DNA of 64,000 bases from contig NZ_KZ119600.1 in NCBI RefSeq assembly GCF_002153425.1, positions 1,781,103 to 1,845,102 on the forward strand. Direction: 5' to 3'. The notes beneath the pieces were generated by a model. That model ran no database searches and was not told the origin of the DNA. It worked only from the letters and a program-made list of their open reading frames with translations. Source of the DNA: Litchfieldia alkalitelluris (GTDB lineage Bacteria; Bacillota; Bacilli; Bacillales; Salisediminibacteriaceae). The position numbers and the translations under genes were made by a program. This document shows, in pieces, positions 47,574 through 55,524 of this stretch; the stretch's first letter is position 1, and every line of letters starts with the position of its first letter.

Positions 47574-47584
47574 ATGATTTTAAG

Positions 47585-47621
47585 AACCCTTGGTATTTGT
47601 TACAAATATTGAGGGTTTTAT
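47585..47621 (+). terminator. Terminator of the tasA operon
   Basis: AACCCT-tgg-TATTTGT / ACAAATA-ttg-AGGGTT stem followed by TTTATAATT. Confidence 0.75.
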
Positions 47622-47723
47622 AATTATGAGAAAGGTGTAGTTAAAGGTCAGAAATTATCTTATTGTATATTTATTTATAGTTAATAACCTACTACTTTAA
47701 TATTGTATATAAAAAATAAAATT

Positions 47724-47866
47724 GCCATAAGCAACAACCTTTGAGACTCCTGCGGAAGAACGAGCCAAACGAGACCCCGCAGGCTTGAGTAATCTTCCTG
47801 AATTGCGACGGGCCGAGGAGGCTCGTGGATCGTCCGCGGAAAGCGAAGAGGTTGTTGAGAAATGGC
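47724..47866. repeat. Palindromic MITE-like repeat (GAGACTCCTGCGG family), copy 2
   Basis: Terminal inverted repeats GCCATAAGCAACAACCT and AGGTTGTTGAGAAATGGC. Internal GAGACTCCTGCGG, GAGACCCCGCAGG, CGAGGAGGCTCG and CCGCGGAAAGCG occur in the same order as at 27305. No transposase; overlapping short frames are not genes. Confidence 0.8.
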
Positions 47867-47879
47867 ACATAAAAACAAA

Positions 47880-47905
47880 CCTCCCACTGTTGGGAGGCTT
47901 TATTT
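47880..47905. terminator. Terminator of sinR
   Basis: CCTCCCA / TGGGAGG with T-runs on both strands, at the sinR 3' end. Confidence 0.8.
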
Positions 47906-48226
47906 TTGTTGCAATTTCCATTTGTTGAACTCGAGAAACTCACGGAATTCTTCTTTGGATACGCCTGAGTTCATTGCTTCTTCCACAAGCTTTTTCCACT
48001 CGCTATCTAAATCTTGCTCTTCTTGTGCAGATAAATCCTTTAAGAGATGATCGATCGTTATATTTAATTCTGACGCAATTTTTTCTAGGAATTGTACCGA
48101 AGGATTTGTCTGGATGTTCCGCTCCAATGCGCTCAAGTAGGACTTTGCAACACCAGCTCTTTCTGCCAACTCAGTGAGTGTCATTCCCGCTTCCTTTCGA
48201 TACCGCTGTACACGTTCTCCAATCAT
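47900..48226 (-). CDS. sinR: SinR master biofilm repressor
   Basis: 108 aa, full length. HTH MIGERVQRYRKEAGMTLTEL...GVAKSYLSALERNIQTNPSVQFLEKI, linker, then the SinI-binding/dimerisation helices LDSEWKKLVEEAMNSG and KEEFREFLEFNKWK, matching B. subtilis SinR throughout. It represses matrix genes by binding GTTCTYT boxes, which are present at 44251-44471. AAAGGGG precedes the ATG. Transcribed towards the tasA operon and well separated from sinI. Confidence 0.95.
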   Translation of the reverse strand: MIGERVQRYRKEAGMTLTELAERAGVAKSYLSALERNIQTNPSVQFLEKIASELNITIDHLLKDLSAQEEQDLDSEWKKLVEEAMNSGVSKEEFREFLEFNKWKLQQK

Positions 48227-48658
48227 GTTTCATAACCCCTTTTCTTGTAGGTGCATTCACTATTCTAACTAAAGCCATCTAGTATTATATCTGTCGGTGG
48301 GAAAAAAGGTTTTATGACTGTTGTAGAATAAATATTAGATATAATTAATATATCATAATTTTTTTATACCGTACTAAAAATGTTGAAAAAAATATCTGAA
48401 TCTTGGAAAATTAGGACTATTCTATATTTGCTATGATTAATATCGGCTTTTTTATAAATATGTAAAGGATTCCCCAAAATAAATCTATACATGGTTATAA
48501 GTTTTTAAGCTAATAAAATTTATTGAGTAATTGTATTATGAGGGCATACAAAACTAATACTCAATGTCCTGGGAGATGTATTAAAATACAAAGAAACAGC
48601 ACTCCACGATAGCAATATACCCCATGGAGTGCCCTTTAAAACCTATTTTTTTCAAAAA
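48227..48658. other. AT-rich intergenic region upstream of sinR
   Basis: No ORF with a ribosome-binding site. A stem GCACTCCA / TGGAGTGC (48600-48635) near the right end may terminate yqgB on the minus strand. Confidence 0.5.
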
Positions 48659-49435
48659 TTATTCGTGTGTTGCTCCTCGTGGTTTGTTAATGTGACCAAA
48701 CACAAAGTAAAGCATCATAATTGCGATTACCCAGTATATGGTGAATGAAAAAGGAATGGAAATTTGCAATATATCAATGATTGCAAAAAGGACGGTCGGC
48801 ATTGTCACAGTATAGGCGGAAATCACCCAAAGGTTTTTATAGCTTAACTGTGGTGCATTCCTTTTACTCAAGAACAACCCAATTAGTGAAAGGGCAAAGA
48901 TGCCAACGAATTTCATACCTGTTGTAAAGACGTAAATAAAGAAAATGAGAAGTCCGATGATGAGTGGGAGGATCCCACCTAAGTTTTCTACTAACTCCAC
49001 TAATTCCGGTTTAGCGATCGTTATACCGAAATCTTGGTAGCTAATTCCTTCATGTATCCCTCCAGAAACAAAGGCTACTTCTCGCTCTAATAATGCAAAG
49101 GCATTGCCATAATCATTTATTTCATCGATCCTTAATTCCCCATTAGGATCAAAGATAATATATTCTCCATCATCTTCTACAATGATTGGTTCATCTATAT
49201 CTGCGTGTAAAACACCGTTTTCGATTGTAAAATCAGGGAATGTGTTAACAAGATGCGTTTCTGCCTTATCGTAAATGGAAGAAATACCTGAGCCTAAGAC
49301 GATGGCAGGTGGTATTGTTACAAGGAACATAAGGAAGAATACGTAAAGGATTGTTTTCCCTATCTTTTGCATGCGGAATTTCGCAATGGTTTCTGGAGAA
49401 TATAAGCTTTTAATAAATTGCTGGATAATATTCAT
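48659..49435 (-). CDS. yqgB: YqgB-like DUF1189 membrane protein
   Basis: 258 aa. N-terminal FIKSLYSPETIAKFR motif of DUF1189, a first helix, an extracytoplasmic domain of about 100 residues (VNTFPDFTIENGVLHADIDEPI), and four to five helices afterwards. Function unknown. Position after yqfZ-type genes agrees with B. subtilis yqgB. Confidence 0.82.
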   Translation of the reverse strand: MNIIQQFIKSLYSPETIAKFRMQKIGKTILYVFFLMFLVTIPPAIVLGSGISSIYDKAETHLVNTFPDFTIENGVLHADIDEPIIVEDDGEYIIFDPNGELRIDEINDYGNAFALLEREVAFVSGGIHEGISYQDFGITIAKPELVELVENLGGILPLIIGLLIFFIYVFTTGMKFVGIFALSLIGLFLSKRNAPQLSYKNLWVISAYTVTMPTVLFAIIDILQISIPFSFTIYWVIAIMMLYFVFGHINKPRGATHE

Positions 49436-49594
49436 TTCTTCTCTCCTTCGTTAGTTCAACTCATTTTTTTTAATATCTGTTTGTAAATGGGAGGATAATA
49501 AAAGTCTCTAAATGCTATTTTAACGAATATATGACAAAAAAGACAAGTACAAGCCTGAGGAAATTATACCCGCTATGACTCTTTGTTAAGAATC

Positions 49595-49633
49595 TTAACA
49601 AAATCTTTACAATTCATTAATAATGAATTAATA
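49595..49633 (+). promoter_or_regulatory. PhoP box array upstream of Na/Pi symporter
   Basis: Four direct hexamers at 11-bp spacing: TTAACA (49595), TTTACA (49606), TTAATA (49617), TTAATA (49628). This is the Bacillus PhoP pattern TT(A/T/C)A(C/T)A with 5-nt gaps. TAACAT (49643) is a possible -10. Predicts induction on phosphate starvation. Confidence 0.75.
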
Positions 49634-49701
49634 AATGACATGTAACATTGTCTAAGGTGACGAACTAGATAGAAACTTGATGAATTAAGGGGATGAATTG
49701 A

Positions 49702-51324
49702 TTGGATTTAAGAGACCTTATCTTTATGTTTTTGGGTGGATTAGCTATATTCCTATTTGGAATCAAGTTCATGGGGGATGGCCTGCAAAAAACAGCAGGA
49801 GACAGACTCCGTGAAATATTGGATAAATTCACTAGTAACCCACTGATGGGGGTACTTGCTGGTATTATCGTAACCGTGCTTTTACAAACAAGTACTGGTA
49901 CGACAGTATTGGCCATTGGTCTTGTTAACGCTGGATTCATGTCTCTCAGACAATCCATTGGTGTTATCATGGGTGCGAACGTAGGGACAACAATTACTGC
50001 ATTTATTATTGGTTTAAAAATTTCTGATTACGCATTACCGATTATTGCCGTTGGTACATTCTTGATTTTCTTCTTAAAAAATAAAAAAGCCAACAACATT
50101 GGACAAGTATTCTTTGGTTTTGGGGCATTGTTCTATGGGTTAAATCTCATGGGTGAAGGATTGAAACCATTAAGAGAACTTGATCTATTTATGGAATTAA
50201 CAGTATCTATGAGTGAGCATCCTTTATTAGGTGTCCTTATCGGTACGATTTTTACAGTAAGTGTTCAAAGCTCTTCCGCTGCTATCGGATTGCTTCAACA
50301 GCTTTTTGCACAGGGAGCAATGACGTTAGATGCAGCTTTACCAGTATTATTTGGTGACAACATTGGTACGACAATTACTGCTGTTTTAGCAGCGCTAGGG
50401 GCTTCTATTGCAGCAAAGCGTGCAGCATTGACGCACGTACTCTTTAATATGATAGGGACCATCCTTGTGTTAATTGTCATACGTCCTTATATTGCCATGA
50501 TTGCATTTTTACAAGAACAGTGGAACTTGAACCCTGAAATGACGATTGCAGTTGCACACGGTATTTTTAACGCGTCAAACGTGATCATTCAACTGCCTTT
50601 CATTGGATTGTTAGCATTCTTAGTAACTAAGATCATTCCTGGTAAAGAAACGGTGATTGAATATAAAGCACAGCATTTAGATCCAGTCTTAATCCAGCAG
50701 TCCTCTGCGATTGCCTTAGGACAAGCCAAGAAGGAAACGCTCCGAATGGGTGAGCTAGCAGAGCAAGGGCTAGTGGAAGCTTCCAAGTTTGTTACAACAA
50801 AGGTGAAGCGACATGCGGAAATGACCTACCAGTTTGAGGACGCGGTTAATAACCTTGACCGTAAAATTACGGATTACTTAGTAAAGATTTCAGCAAATTC
50901 CTTGTCAGCACACGATTCTAGATTACACTCCACATTGATGGACACAGTAAGGGATATTGAACGAATCGGTGACCATATGGAAAACATTATTGAATTGGCT
51001 GAATACCAAGTAACTAACAAAGTAAAAGTTTCTGAGTTGGCACAACAAGACTTACAGGAAATGTTTGATTTAACGATTGAAACAGTTGGACAAACTCTAA
51101 AGGCTCTAGATAATGATGATATTGCTGAAGCAAGGGCTGTTGTATTAAAAGAAGAGAAGATCGATAAGATGGAACGTCAGCTTCGTAAAAAACATATCAT
51201 GCGTTTAAATGAAGGAAGCTGTGAGGCATCTGCAGGTATTACATTTGTGGATATGATCTCTAACCTAGAACGTATCGGTGACCACGCTGTAAACATTGCA
51301 GAAACGGTTATTGGAGAAGAATAA
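49702..51324 (+). CDS. Na+/phosphate cotransporter (NptA/PF02690) with PhoU-like domain
   Basis: 540 aa. Two inverted Na_Pi_cotrans repeats with the QTSTGTTVLAIGLV and QSSSAAIGLL signatures and GANVGTTITAF / GDNIGTTITAV; C-terminal PhoU-like helical domain (about 340-535, RIGDHMENI, RIGDHAVNI). TTG 49702 follows AAGGGGATG. The PhoP boxes upstream support phosphate as substrate. Confidence 0.92.
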   Translation: MDLRDLIFMFLGGLAIFLFGIKFMGDGLQKTAGDRLREILDKFTSNPLMGVLAGIIVTVLLQTSTGTTVLAIGLVNAGFMSLRQSIGVIMGANVGTTITAFIIGLKISDYALPIIAVGTFLIFFLKNKKANNIGQVFFGFGALFYGLNLMGEGLKPLRELDLFMELTVSMSEHPLLGVLIGTIFTVSVQSSSAAIGLLQQLFAQGAMTLDAALPVLFGDNIGTTITAVLAALGASIAAKRAALTHVLFNMIGTILVLIVIRPYIAMIAFLQEQWNLNPEMTIAVAHGIFNASNVIIQLPFIGLLAFLVTKIIPGKETVIEYKAQHLDPVLIQQSSAIALGQAKKETLRMGELAEQGLVEASKFVTTKVKRHAEMTYQFEDAVNNLDRKITDYLVKISANSLSAHDSRLHSTLMDTVRDIERIGDHMENIIELAEYQVTNKVKVSELAQQDLQEMFDLTIETVGQTLKALDNDDIAEARAVVLKEEKIDKMERQLRKKHIMRLNEGSCEASAGITFVDMISNLERIGDHAVNIAETVIGEE

Positions 51325-51351
51325 GAAGCGGTTAAGGGAATATGTGAGGAA

Positions 51352-51400
51352 GGGGTTGAGAAGGCTGTTTAAGGCCATTCTCAGCCCCTTTTTATTTTTT
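51352..51400 (+). terminator. Terminator after Na/Pi symporter
   Basis: GGGGTTGAGAAGGC / GGCCATTCTCAGCCCC stem followed by TTTTTATTTTTT. Confidence 0.88.
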
Positions 51401-51421
51401 GTTGGAAAATGATTTGGTGTA

Positions 51422-51450
51422 TTGACGAGCCCATGTAGACATGCTATTAT
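51422..51450 (+). promoter_or_regulatory. Promoter of tRNA cluster
   Basis: -35 TTGACG, 17-nt spacer, -10 TATTAT; start about 20 nt before the first tRNA. Confidence 0.75.
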
Positions 51451-51471
51451 ATTCATTGTCTTTACTATATT

Positions 51472-51548
51472 GGCGGTGTAGCTCAGCTGGCTAGAGCGTA
51501 CGGTTCATACCCGTGAGGTCGGGGGTTCGATCCCCTCCGCCGCTACCA
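51472..51548 (+). tRNA. tRNA-Met (CAT), elongator
   Basis: 77 nt including encoded CCA. Cloverleaf arms visible: acceptor GGCGGTG/CGCCGCT, D arm GCTCAGCTGGCTAGAGC, anticodon CAT (51506-51508) in TTCATAC, T arm GGGGGTTCGATCCCC. Confidence 0.93.
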
Positions 51549-51598
51549 TTTTGAAAAAGCGCGAGTTGCTTCGCTATCAACGATAATTTTCTTTTCAT

Positions 51599-51675
51599 GG
51601 ACCCTTAGCTCAGTTGGTTAGAGCAACCGGCTCATAACCGGTTGGTCGTAGGTTCGAGTCCTACAGGGTCCACCA
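51599..51675 (+). tRNA. tRNA-Ile2 (CAT, lysidine-modified)
   Basis: 77 nt with CCA, anticodon CAT (51633-51635) in CTCATAA. Acceptor GGACCCT/AGGGTCC and the overall body resemble tRNA-Ile2 rather than the Met elongator. A Met assignment cannot be fully excluded without a model search. Confidence 0.85.
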
Positions 51676-51692
51676 TTTCAATAATTTCATAC

Positions 51693-51785
51693 GGAGGAGT
51701 ACCCAAGTCCGGCTGAAGGGATCGGTCTTGAAAACCGACAGGGGTGTTAAAGCCCGCGGGGGTTCGAATCCCTCCTCCTCCGCCA
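51693..51785 (+). tRNA. tRNA-Ser (TGA)
   Basis: 93 nt with long variable arm (GGGGTGTTAAAGCCC), anticodon TGA (51729-51731), acceptor GGAGGAG/CTCCTCC and CCA end. Confidence 0.94.
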
Positions 51786-52006
51786 TATTTTTTATGTTTG
51801 ATGTATGTGTTTGCTATGATGCAAATATATAGATCTTTTTTTTTCATTTTTAGTTTTTATCGGGTTCGAGGGCTCTATCTAAGTGTTATTTTTAGCTTAA
51901 GTTTTCGTAATATTGTTATAATATAGTGTGTTGGGGTATTGGGGTAATGAGGTAATCTACCTACTATACTACTACAAGACTACATTTAATGAGGGGATTG
52001 ACTGAA

Positions 52007-52336
52007 ATGCAAGTTACCATTACAGAAAAAGCGATACAAGCTTTAAAGAATAAAAGTAATACAATTACAGATAATTATCTTTTCTTAAAATATGATATTG
52101 ACGGCTGTGGCTGCGTGGTTAGTGGTGTAAGTCTATTGAAGGAAAAGGAATCCATCGATCAGGGCGAAGCGGAAGCTGACATGGAAGGAAACTCACCTAT
52201 CCAAGTCACATATGAAAAACAATATGACTGGGTTTACGATGAAAAATTAACGGTAGACTATCATGAGAGTGGAACATTTCAGCTGAAGAGTCCTAATCAA
52301 ATGTTAAATCCGAGAATGAGGTATTTTGCGAAGTGA
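52007..52336 (+). CDS. YqkB-like HesB/IscA-fold protein
   Basis: 109 aa. MQVTITEKAIQALKNK start of the Fe-S biogenesis (HesB) fold and a central YDIDGCGCVVSG; the C-terminal cysteine pair of true IscA is absent, as in YqkB. Role in Fe-S or iron handling is inferred only. ATG 52007 follows GAGGGG; the in-frame ATG at 51989 overlaps that site. Confidence 0.82.
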   Translation: MQVTITEKAIQALKNKSNTITDNYLFLKYDIDGCGCVVSGVSLLKEKESIDQGEAEADMEGNSPIQVTYEKQYDWVYDEKLTVDYHESGTFQLKSPNQMLNPRMRYFAK

Positions 52337-52427
52337 TATCTATGGAGTAGGATTGTTGTGGGTTGGGATTCTCAAATTGGGAAAGGATTCTGAGCTGTAA
52401 GTTGTTTTCTGGCTACATTTTGCAGGG

Positions 52428-52577
52428 ATGCGGCCAGGAATCGCGTGGGAAGTAAAATCTAGTCCCCATTCCTATCATAGGGATTTAGAGTGGACAAGAT
52501 CTTGGTGGGAACCAGCTAATTCCAAGGCTTCATTTTCCCAATTCAAGCAGGAAATCTGGAGAAGTTTGCAGAATTAA
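52428..52577 (+). CDS. Doubtful small Trp-rich ORF (49 aa)
   Basis: MRPGIAWEVKSSPHSYHRDL..., five Trp residues, weak ribosome-binding site. It lies in the 420-nt gap between the HesB-like gene and sodA, where nothing else is seen. Might be a gene remnant. Confidence 0.2.
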   Translation: MRPGIAWEVKSSPHSYHRDLEWTRSWWEPANSKASFSQFKQEIWRSLQN

Positions 52578-52759
52578 AATTTTTTACAACAATTTAGTGA
52601 GGTTTATTATTTGAATCGTGAGGGTATATCTGGTAATGTAAAAATAGTAATAGGTAATCACTTTTAACAACTTGAAAAAAGTGTTTTCTTATGTCGAATC
52701 GCGTTACGTCTGTAATGCATTCATTAATAAATCTACATATTAATAAGGAGGAGATATGA

Positions 52760-53368
52760 ATGGCATTTTCACTACCTGAATTACCTTATGCACACAATGC
52801 ACTTGAGCCGCACATCGATGAGGCTACAATGAAGATTCACCACGGGAAGCACCATAACACATATGTTACAAAACTAAACGGTGCTTTAGAAGGGCATGCT
52901 GACCTTGAAGGAAAAAGCTTAGAGGAGTTACTTACAAACCTTGACGCACTACCTGAAAGCATCCGTGGAGCAGTTAGAAACAATGGTGGAGGTCACTATA
53001 ACCACACATTGTTCTGGGAAATCATGTCTCCAAACGGTGGCGGCGCTCCAACTGGTGAGTTAGCTGACGCAATTAATTCCGCATTTGGAAGCTTTGACAA
53101 GTTCAAAGAAGAATTCAAAAATGCTGCATTAACTCGTTTTGGTTCTGGCTGGTCTTGGTTAGTAGTAGACGGTGGGAAATTAGCTGTTACAAGCACACCA
53201 AACCAAGATACTCCAATCATGGAAGGTAAAACTGCTATCCTTGGTGTAGACGTATGGGAGCACGCTTACTACTTAAAATACCAAAACTTACGTCCAGACT
53301 ATGTTGACGCATTCTTCAATGTTGTTAACTGGGACGAAGTTGCTAAGCGTTTCGCAGCAGCGAAGTAA
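52760..53368 (+). CDS. sodA: Mn/Fe superoxide dismutase SodA
   Basis: Converts superoxide to H2O2 and O2. Metal ligands: His in [13 protein letters not shown], His in [10 protein letters not shown], Asp and His in [16 protein letters not shown]. 202 aa. AAGGAGGAGATATGA precedes the ATG. Monocistronic. Confidence 0.97.
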   Translation: MAFSLPELPYAHNALEPHIDEATMKIHHGKHHNTYVTKLNGALEGHADLEGKSLEELLTNLDALPESIRGAVRNNGGGHYNHTLFWEIMSPNGGGAPTGELADAINSAFGSFDKFKEEFKNAALTRFGSGWSWLVVDGGKLAVTSTPNQDTPIMEGKTAILGVDVWEHAYYLKYQNLRPDYVDAFFNVVNWDEVAKRFAAAK

Positions 53369-53382
53369 TAACAATGATAAGG

Positions 53383-53419
53383 AACAGGCCCCTGCGCATA
53401 GTAGGTGCCTGTTTTTTTT
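53383..53419 (+). terminator. Terminator after sodA
   Basis: ACAGGC / GCCTGT based stem followed by eight Ts. Confidence 0.85.
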
Positions 53420-53923
53420 GTGAAAAATATAATCCATATTCAATCACTCTCGTTGTTTCGCAAACGTAAACCACTCTTTATGTATGATTCGCCCCTCCCA
53501 GCCATAAAACAGTGGACTCACTGGAACTAATGAGTGAATCTGCAACATGTGATGATATGATAAGGGGAGAAATTACACTTATTTAAGAAAAGACACCAAA
53601 AATAGCTAAAATAGATGGAGAAATTCCCGCTATTCTACTTGATAACCATGATAATTTGAGTTTTGTGTATGCTTAACGGGAAATCCTACCCTTATTTCCT
53701 CTTTACAAAGCTATATTCTGCAGTTTAGAGGGAAAACTCCCTTTATTTATAGTGTCTTTGGTCATTCAATTAAGCAGATATCTTCGTATGTCGAATTAGG
53801 GGAACTGATCCCGTGATAAGTTCAATTCGCTTTTTTCCTTAACTTGGATGATATGGATTAGTCGCATATCCTCCTTTGCAACGAGGCACAATAGAAAGTG
53901 TCACGGCAAAGGAGCGTCGGTCT
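53420..53923. other. Gene-free gap between sodA and yqgE
   Basis: About 500 nt without a convincing ORF. Contains a loose inverted pair AAAGACACCAAAAATA (53588) / TATAGTGTCTTTGG (53749), and repeated GGGAAA...TTTCC-like pieces, suggesting decayed repeat sequence. Confidence 0.45.
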
Positions 53924-55183
53924 ATGAAGAAGTGGGTTCAAACGGTAGTGGGTGATATTGAGTTAAATAAGGATCTCAACTTGCTGTTGTTTATCGGAGG
54001 TCTATATGCACTCAGCATCGCCTTATCAAACACATTTGTAAATGTTTACTTATGGAAACAATCGGGAGAGTTCATGGATTTGGCTCTCTACAATTTATCA
54101 GTTGTGATTATGCAACCATTAACATTTATATTGGCAGGAAGATGGGCAAAGAAGATTGATCGAGTTGTCGTGCTAAGATTAGGCGTCACCTTTTTATCAA
54201 TCTTTTTCTTTACGGTACTGTTTTTAGGTGAAAACGCAGGTAACTTCCTCGTTTTACTTGGTGGACTGATGGGGATTGGTGCTGGTTTTTACTGGCTTTC
54301 TTTCAATGTTTTAACGTTTGAAATTACAGAGCCTGAAACGCGTGACTTTTTTAACGGTTTTTTAGGTATTTTAACATCATTTGCAGGAATGATTGGTCCT
54401 ATATCAGCAGGTTTTCTCATTACACACATGGATAAATTGACAGGATATCGGCTTATTTTTGCCATATCGCTTGGATTATTCGTGACTGCCGTTATCCTGA
54501 GCTTTTTCCTAAAGCGTCGCTCAGCGAAGGGCCAGTATCATTTGCTTGATGTATTTAAAATACGTAGAGAATATGAGCATTGGAGAAGGGTAACAAGGGC
54601 TCACTTTTTCCAAGGGCTACGGGAAGGTAGCTTTATCTTCGTTATTGTTGTATGGATTTATGTAGCAACAGGGAGCGAAATGGCGTTAGGGACATACGGC
54701 TTGATTGCCTCAGGGGTATCCTTTGTCACCTATTTCCTTGCAGGGCGATTTATCAAGCCGTTGCAAAGGAAGAAGTTTATCCTAGTGGCAGGGATTGTGC
54801 TGTATGCAGCCGTATTTATCATTGTCACAGGAGACTTGACTTTCACAAAGTTGATCATGTATGGTGTGACGATTTCCATTGCTTATCCATTGTTACTCGT
54901 TCCGTACGTGTCACTTACTTATGATGTTATAGGAAGTGGTTGGAAAGCAGCAGAAATGAGGGTAGAATACATCGTTGTTCGGGAACTTTTTACTAACTCT
55001 GGGCGTATTTCATCCATCCTCATTTTAATTTTATTTATCCAAATGTTTGGAGAGGATTCTGGAATTCCGTATGCACTTTTAATTCTAGGATTAGGTCATA
55101 CAATGATTTATTGGTGCATCCGTAAAGTGCGGATTCCTTTCTCCGGTGAAAACGAAGCGTACGGTGTAAATAAACAAGAGTGA
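53924..55183 (+). CDS. yqgE: YqgE-like MFS transporter
   Basis: 419 aa, 11-12 membrane helices; begins with a cytosolic MKKWVQTVVGDIELNKDLNL. RRVTRAHFFQGLREGSFIF and RVEYIVVRELFTNSGR segments are typical of this uncharacterised group. ATG 53924 after AAAGGAG. Between sodA and pbpA as in B. subtilis, hence the symbol. Confidence 0.82.
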   Translation: MKKWVQTVVGDIELNKDLNLLLFIGGLYALSIALSNTFVNVYLWKQSGEFMDLALYNLSVVIMQPLTFILAGRWAKKIDRVVVLRLGVTFLSIFFFTVLFLGENAGNFLVLLGGLMGIGAGFYWLSFNVLTFEITEPETRDFFNGFLGILTSFAGMIGPISAGFLITHMDKLTGYRLIFAISLGLFVTAVILSFFLKRRSAKGQYHLLDVFKIRREYEHWRRVTRAHFFQGLREGSFIFVIVVWIYVATGSEMALGTYGLIASGVSFVTYFLAGRFIKPLQRKKFILVAGIVLYAAVFIIVTGDLTFTKLIMYGVTISIAYPLLLVPYVSLTYDVIGSGWKAAEMRVEYIVVRELFTNSGRISSILILILFIQMFGEDSGIPYALLILGLGHTMIYWCIRKVRIPFSGENEAYGVNKQE

Positions 55184-55198
55184 TGAGTGTAGCGGAGG

Positions 55199-55226
55199 TT
55201 GAAAAATAGCGCCTCTATGATATAAT
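55199..55226 (+). promoter_or_regulatory. Promoter of structured small RNA
   Basis: -35 TTGAAA (55199-55204), 16-nt spacer, -10 TATAAT (55221-55226). Confidence 0.7.
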
Positions 55227-55232
55227 AAAATT

Positions 55233-55475
55233 AAATAAAACAGCCTGCGGTGTTGGTGAACTTCGAGTTTAATTCGAACCGAACACCAATTCACAAGGGA
55301 GCTTTAGATTAAAGTATGTACAACATGCCTACACCTTTTTTACTTAGCTTGTAGGAAGTTGGAAGTACTTTTGCGGGCACCCACCTGCTTAAGGGCGGGT
55401 TCGTGAAATCGAGAAGATAACCGCATCTGCGGGCAGCTCTAATTTATAGACACCTTCATATGAGGTGTCTATTAT
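55233..55475 (+). ncRNA. ssrS: Structured small RNA, probable 6S RNA
   Basis: An independent unit: consensus promoter just upstream, GC-richer body with hairpins (GGTGTT...AACACC; CCTACA...TGTAGG; ACCCACC...GGCGGGT), and terminator ATAGACACCT / AGGTGTCTAT (55446-55473). The pieces ACCGAACACC and GGGCACCCACCT resemble the pRNA template region of Bacillus 6S RNA as I recall it. Length about 240 nt is somewhat long for 6S, so another ncRNA family is possible. Confidence 0.5.
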
Positions 55476-55524
55476 TGCATGTAGACGGATATGTTTTAGT
55501 AAGAGTGACGAAAGGAAAACGCCA

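Noticed and set aside
47681-47943. Overlapping minus-strand ORFs of 68-83 aa
   Set aside because: They run through the MITE-like repeat and the sinR terminator, in three frames, with no translation signals.
51632-51847. 71-aa minus-strand ORF (GGGGGIRTPAGFNTP..., DPVGLEPTTNRL)
   Set aside because: It is the well-known artefact of translating tRNA genes in antisense; it covers the tRNA-Ser and tRNA-Ile2 genes.
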